From: JAWVZS01 sp964507825
GTDB taxonomy: Archaea > Thermoproteota > Nitrososphaeria > Nitrososphaerales > Nitrosopumilaceae
Direction: 5' to 3'
Length of the DNA stretch: 33,501 bases
Assembly (NCBI GenBank): GCA_964507825.1
Contig: CAZDQM010000060.1
Span: 1 to 33,501 of the forward strand
Of the stretch, positions 30,378-33,501 are shown piece after piece. Below the pieces are notes generated by a model. The model was not told the origin of the DNA. It was given only the letters and a program-made list of their open reading frames with translations, and made no database searches. Numbering within the stretch: position 1 is the first letter of the stretch; each line of letters starts with the position of its first letter. The position numbers and the translations under genes were made by a program.

Positions 30378-30912
30378 CCCACCGGTCCCCCTTGAGCAGG
30401 TATTCGGTGCCCGACACATCGGCCGAAGATATCCTCCACCGCATAGATTCGGAATCAAACCGGTATGTTACGCGGTCCGTGCCCGCCGGAAGCCTCTCCG
30501 GAACGATCTGGTACGGGACAAGTTCTAGGACAAAGTCCATCTTTTCTACGGCGTTCTTGAACCACTGCCCGTCACCCACATCTATGACAAACCGGATCGA
30601 CGGCGCCCCCAAAAAGACGACCTCTATCTTGATGGCGTTTCCAGAACCCCTGCGCCGCTTCATCTCCTTAAAGAGCGCCTTGACCTTCTCCCATCTCCGG
30701 AACTCGAACCATTTAAAGAACTCCTCGCTGAACCGGACCGGTATAGTGATCCTAAAATAACTTACAAAATTATCGTCGTCTGGCTCAATCTCGTCCTGTA
30801 TAACCTTGAATTTTGAATTAAAATAGCCGTATGCGACCTCAGACTCCCAAGGTGAGACCCCGTAATATGTACAGTTTACCTCAAGCGGCTTGTTCACCAG
30901 TCGACTAGACAA
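30349..30912 (-). CDS. Unrecognised soluble protein
   Basis: A 187-residue protein with no recognised domain. It starts MSSRLVNKPLEVNCTYYGVS and contains alternating strands (VSYFRITIPVRFSEEF, IKIEVVFLGAPSIRFVIDVG, VEKMDFVLELVPYQI), suggesting an alpha/beta or beta-sandwich fold, with a basic helix FRRWEKVKALFKEMKRRRG in the middle. No signal peptide. It faces the 29937 gene, sharing 29 bp at the 3' ends. Confidence 0.6.
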   Translation of the reverse strand: MSSRLVNKPLEVNCTYYGVSPWESEVAYGYFNSKFKVIQDEIEPDDDNFVSYFRITIPVRFSEEFFKWFEFRRWEKVKALFKEMKRRRGSGNAIKIEVVFLGAPSIRFVIDVGDGQWFKNAVEKMDFVLELVPYQIVPERLPAGTDRVTYRFDSESMRWRISSADVSGTEYLLKGDRWVNPLSSDSA

Positions 30913-31024
30913 AAATTGTAATTAAAGGTTCCAGATCAGGTAATCTTTGCGCTGGTCTGCGGCATCATGGCCGCCGCCATATAAAATACACATTCAGATT
31001 ACATGAAAATGGCAGGTATCGAGT

Positions 31025-31348
31025 CTATACACCCAAGCTCTCTGCCTTTGTCAGATCGACGTACATTTTGTCGCCGACTGAAAGGCTCATTTCCTTGTAC
31101 TCGTGCATGTCAAGCTTGATGGATGTGACCCCCGTCGTTCCATGTCCGCCCATGCCGGAAAACAACCTGTTTATATCCTTCATCATATCGTTGACGTCGG
31201 TAAATCCCATTACCTTGGGACCGTCAAATGGGCTTTGCGGCTGGTTGGTACCCTCAAGCATGTCCTTGGCAGACATTAATGAAACGATGACGTATGGCTG
31301 CCCGTCAGGTGCAGAATCTATACTCTTGACAACATACTCCTTTCTCAT
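31025..31348 (-). CDS. Small unrecognised protein
   Basis: This 107-residue protein was not recognised. It begins MRKEYVVKSIDSAPDGQPYV, has a middle glycine-rich part (SGMGGHGTTGVTSIKLDMHE) and ends with a strand-rich segment (MSLSVGDKMYVDLTKAESLG). The AT-rich palindrome CTTAATT..AATTAAG at 31368-31383 is centred 27 nt upstream of the ATG and could act as its TATA box. Confidence 0.65.
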   Translation of the reverse strand: MRKEYVVKSIDSAPDGQPYVIVSLMSAKDMLEGTNQPQSPFDGPKVMGFTDVNDMMKDINRLFSGMGGHGTTGVTSIKLDMHEYKEMSLSVGDKMYVDLTKAESLGV

Positions 31349-31396
31349 GCCTGCCCTGATGCAGATCCTTAATTTTAATTAAGAGATCAGGTCATT

Positions 31397-31559
31397 AGAG
31401 TTTATGCGTAATCACAGTTTTCTGAAATTGGTTTCTGTCACAACTACCGTCTGGTTGTACTAGTATTTAGCTCAATATATGCATTATAACAAATTTGAGT
31501 GAAAATCTAGGCACGACGTGAACACGTACAATTTTTCTAGTCGATTACGCATAAACTCT
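31397..31559. repeat. 17-bp perfect inverted repeat bracketing 129 bp
   Basis: AGAGTTTATGCGTAATC (31397-31413) recurs in inverse orientation at 31543-31559. The 129 bp between contain no gene, but include one copy of the 30-bp direct repeat (31500-31529). It has the size of a small non-autonomous mobile element or a transposon remnant. Confidence 0.7.
31500..31529 (+). repeat. 30-bp direct repeat, left copy
   Basis: The core TAGGCACGACGTGAACAC is shared with 32904-32933. The full 30 bases (from TGAAAA to GTAC/ATAC) match at 27 positions. The DUF3800 gene lies between the copies. Confidence 0.75.
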
Positions 31560-31838
31560 CATTATATCAGCTCCCGAATTTGCAATAGAACCCTACATAG
31601 TAGCTATCGTAGTGGGCCATACGATCTAGAATACGATAATGGACAGTTCCCACATATGTACCATCTTGAAATCCCGTCGATATCCGGACAAGTGCGCGTT
31701 GCTGTCGATCGCTGACCGGCAACATAAACCTCCCGCAAGCATCAGTACGATGCCAGCGAGGGTAAGCACACACAAACGAAATGGCGCCCGGCGCAGATCG
31801 ACACAACAGCTTTTATTCATCCACCACAAGGTACTGTA
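31560..31838. other. Gap before the DUF3800 gene
   Basis: No convincing gene. A minus-strand frame (31626-31829) has a transmembrane-like stretch (FRLCVLTLAGIVLMLAGG) and might be the remnant of an exported protein, but it has no clear start or partner. A TTTTATT box at 31811-31817 serves the next gene. Confidence 0.35.
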
Positions 31839-32573
31839 GTGTATTTTCTTTACGCGGACAGTTCAGGCCATACAAAGAGAAAGCGCGACAGGAATAACAA
31901 CCCGTATATCACGGTCGGAGTGATTGTACACGAAAAAGATTATAGATCGATAGAAGGCAGGATCTCAGCAGTAAAGAGCAAGGTGCTTCCCGAGTTAGAT
32001 CCGTACGAATGGGAGCTGCACGCATATGACATTTGGAATAGCAGGAATTTCTTTGACGGCAGACATATGAGGATGAATCATGCGAAAAAACTGGAGATCT
32101 TCTCTAGGATCACAGATCTTGCATGCGAGTGGGATATCACGATAGTCGGCGTGGTCATGTTCAAAGACAAGATGGTGGAACCGTACCGTTCCCAGACAGT
32201 TATGGATTATTCTTGGATGTTTGTCGCCGAGCGGTTTGAGCATTTTTTGGTGCAAAAGCAGGCAGAAACCAACAACGGACTGTTGTTTATAGATGCCAGC
32301 CAAAAGAACCCCGAATCAGACACCAGACGTGCTCTACAGAAGGCGGTAAAAAACGGCAGCAACTGGCAGAACATCGACCATGTCATTGCGCATCCCATCT
32401 TTGTAGAATCGCACGCGCACAACTTGATTCAGCTGGCAGACATGATTGCATATGTGATGCTCAAGCACTACAGAAGCGACTCTGAATTCGAAGAATTGTT
32501 TGAGCTGTTAAAATCTAAAATGTATCGATCCGACGGCAAACTAGACGGTTTTGGTCTCAAGGAATTTCCATAA
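31839..32573 (+). CDS. DUF3800 domain protein
   Basis: The 244-residue protein matches DUF3800: MYFLYADSSGHTKRK with Asp7 at the start, ELHAYDIW (59-66), LLFIDASQKN with Asp152, and QLADMIAYVMLKHYR with Asp201. Conserved acidic residues at the ends of strands suggest an RNase H-like fold, but activity is unproven. The GTG start at 31839 has a TATA-like box 26 nt upstream, fitting leaderless expression. DUF3800 genes are scattered and frequent in accessory islands. This one is bracketed by direct repeats and followed by a strong hairpin. Confidence 0.82.
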   Translation: MYFLYADSSGHTKRKRDRNNNPYITVGVIVHEKDYRSIEGRISAVKSKVLPELDPYEWELHAYDIWNSRNFFDGRHMRMNHAKKLEIFSRITDLACEWDITIVGVVMFKDKMVEPYRSQTVMDYSWMFVAERFEHFLVQKQAETNNGLLFIDASQKNPESDTRRALQKAVKNGSNWQNIDHVIAHPIFVESHAHNLIQLADMIAYVMLKHYRSDSEFEELFELLKSKMYRSDGKLDGFGLKEFP

Positions 32574-32584
32574 CCATATGTACC

Positions 32585-32623
32585 GGGAAGCAGGTCCGCA
32601 CAGTTGCGGAGAAGCTGCTTCCC
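32585..32623 (+). terminator. Strong stem-loop after the DUF3800 gene
   Basis: GGGAAGCAG (32585-32593) pairs perfectly with CTGCTTCCC (32615-32623). Inside it, TCCGC (32595-32599) pairs with GCGGA (32606-32610), leaving a six-base loop. It begins 11 nt after the stop codon. There is no U run after it, so it may be a protective 3' structure rather than a plain intrinsic terminator. Confidence 0.55.
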
Positions 32624-33035
32624 TAAAGCCACACGCTTGTGACTCTGACCTTACTATCTATTAGCCACGCTATAAAGTGATTGCTACGGGTACTGTTCTG
32701 TTGTACCGAAATCATTTCGCCGAACCTAGAAAACAACGGATAATTGGAGGTGAAAAGTGTGCATAAAATTATGCAGAAAGTAGTATCCATGACAGGGGAC
32801 CACTCCATGCTTCGTGATGGTTAGAACTCGTTATGCATCTTTATGCGCCTGGTATGAGTTCACGTCCCAAGGTGATTTTGTGCCTAAACGACGGCCAAAT
32901 CTATGAAAAATTAGGCACGACGTGAACACATACTGCGCCTGAAGATGTTCTGCATGGGCTGTTGCAGTTCCGATTCTAAGAAATTGATTTTTCCAGATGA
33001 GATCAGACTGTCGTAAAAGTCATGGTACAGAGATA
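32624..33035. other. Non-coding stretch with inverted and direct repeats
   Basis: No gene is supported here. It contains GTTCACGTC and TGTGCCTAA (32857-32888), the inverse of the 30-bp repeat but with about 13 extra bases in the middle. This lies next to the right direct copy at 32904-32933, so the two can form a cruciform. A minus-strand 61-codon frame (32623-32808) shows no recognisable protein. Confidence 0.45.
32904..32933 (+). repeat. 30-bp direct repeat, right copy
   Basis: Matches 31500-31529 at 27 of 30 bases. It is preceded by an inverse partial copy at 32857-32888. Confidence 0.75.
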
Positions 33036-33115
33036 GTACACACTCAGGTTGATTTGGGATTCATGCCCAAATGTGTTGAGTCAGGTATAATGCACTAGTA
33101 GACCTGACCCTGTAC
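33036..33115 (+). repeat. 80-bp dispersed element, copy D
   Basis: Hairpin 1 is perfect: ATTTGGG (33052-33058) with CCCAAAT (33066-33072). Hairpin 2 is perfect: GTCAGGT (33080-33086) with ACCTGAC (33102-33108) around a 15-nt loop. The right end lies inside the 3' end of the glycosyltransferase gene and provides its stop codon. Confidence 0.87.
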
Positions 33116-33501
33116 CAAGTTCTTGTAAAAACGCTCATACTTTGGTATCTGGGTTCTCTGGGTCATGCTTTCCATCACGCTATCGTGCCCGTTCTGCCCC
33201 ATCCTTTGGGCCTGTTGCCTGTCATCTAGCAATTCGTTGATGTGTGCAAGGAGCTCCTCCTCGTTTCCGGGCCTGGCCAGCCTTCCGTTGACCCCATCTC
33301 TTACAAGTTCTGAAACCCCGCCCACATCAAAGGCCACCACCGGAACACCGAGATAAAACGCCTCTGCGATTACTATGGGCATGCTTTCCATCCTAGATGG
33401 CACAACAAGGATCTGGGACTCAGTCTTTTCATGGCATTCTTCCACCCCATGTTTGTACAGTACACGACATTGGCGTTGATCCTAGATTCAATTTTTTTGA
33501 G
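33095..33501 (-). pseudogene. Glycosyltransferase family 4-like, C-terminal part, frameshifted
   Basis: The minus strand codes for the C-terminal domain of a GT-B glycosyltransferase: ILVVPSRMESMPIVIAEAFY and GVPVVAFDVGGVSELVRDG are the nucleotide-sugar binding part of group 1 (GT4) enzymes. That frame is closed upstream by TAG at 33482-33484. Another frame continues the protein naturally from the window edge (KKIESRINANVVYCTNMGWK then NAMK). The switch falls at the four-base run at 33426-33429 (AAAA on the coding strand); one missing A explains it, as ATG-AAA-AAG-ACT would rejoin both parts. The gene begins outside the window. The final six codons and stop come from repeat copy D. A sequencing error cannot be excluded. 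Confidence 0.7.

Noticed and set aside
31626..31829. Minus-strand frame with a membrane-like helix
   Set aside because: No start context and no homologous pattern; kept only as a possible remnant.
32623..32808. 61-codon minus-strand frame
   Set aside because: No recognisable protein sequence, and it is overlapped by hairpin and repeat DNA.
1..33501. CRISPR arrays, rRNA genes or a replication origin
   Set aside because: No regularly spaced repeats, rRNA sequence or origin-box clusters were seen.

Overview
The window looks like chromosomal DNA from a mesophilic archaeon, most probably Thaumarchaeota/Nitrososphaerota (Nitrosopumilales-like). The signs are archaeal ribosomal proteins (eL19, eL32, P1), Spt5, SecE, prefoldin alpha, a Cbf5/TruB-type pseudouridine synthase, archaeal-type adenylate and cytidylate kinases, a DUF106 insertase-like protein, a D-Tyr-tRNA deacylase of the DTD2 type, TATA boxes about 26-28 nt upstream of many start codons (leaderless transcription), and a class II tRNA-Ser with an intron. 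Species is not claimed; base composition is intermediate, clearly not very AT-rich.

Layout. 1-209: N-terminus of an IS5-type transposase leaving the window. 509-608: tRNA-Ser. 720-7370 (minus): end of the spc ribosomal operon, read uL18-uS5-uL30-uL15-secY-adkA-DUF106-cmk-cbf5 plus a small exported protein. 7438-10084 (minus): pfdA-ftsY-argF. 10506-15156: superoxide dismutase, a membrane-anchored subtilase and ATP-dependent PEP carboxykinase. 15175-17360: accessory stretch with two copies of an 80-bp repeat, a PD-(D/E)XK/DUF5655 protein and a divergent TBP paralogue. 17407-20496: eL32-eL19, an MGMT-like protein, DTD2, then secE-spt5-uL11. 20499-25171: Lrp/AsnC regulator, a DDE transposase carrying a coiled coil, a third repeat copy, uL1-uL10, a TRIC/UPF0126 membrane protein and P1 in inverted orientation. 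25223-29509: a small conserved-looking protein, a 2-hydroxyacid dehydrogenase, an 8-cysteine mini-protein coupled to both subunits of a 2-oxoacid:ferredoxin oxidoreductase. 29510-33501: accessory region with unrecognised proteins, a DUF3800 gene bracketed by 30-bp direct repeats, strong hairpins, a fourth repeat copy and a frameshifted glycosyltransferase.

How it fits together. The core is translation and protein export (ribosomal proteins, SecY, SecE, FtsY, DUF106, Spt5) with central carbon metabolism (PckA, oxoacid oxidoreductase, hydroxyacid dehydrogenase) and arginine synthesis. The two classical ribosomal clusters are both broken up: eL32-eL19 lie 10 kb from uL18, and uL11 is separated from uL1-uL10 by a regulator and a transposon, with P1 flipped.

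The most unusual material is (i) a family of four 80-93 bp intergenic elements with two hairpins showing pair-preserving changes, (ii) the DUF3800 cassette between direct repeats, (iii) compact promoter architecture in which one TATA-like box appears to serve two divergent genes, and (iv) three convergent gene pairs whose stop codons share a single CTAG palindrome.
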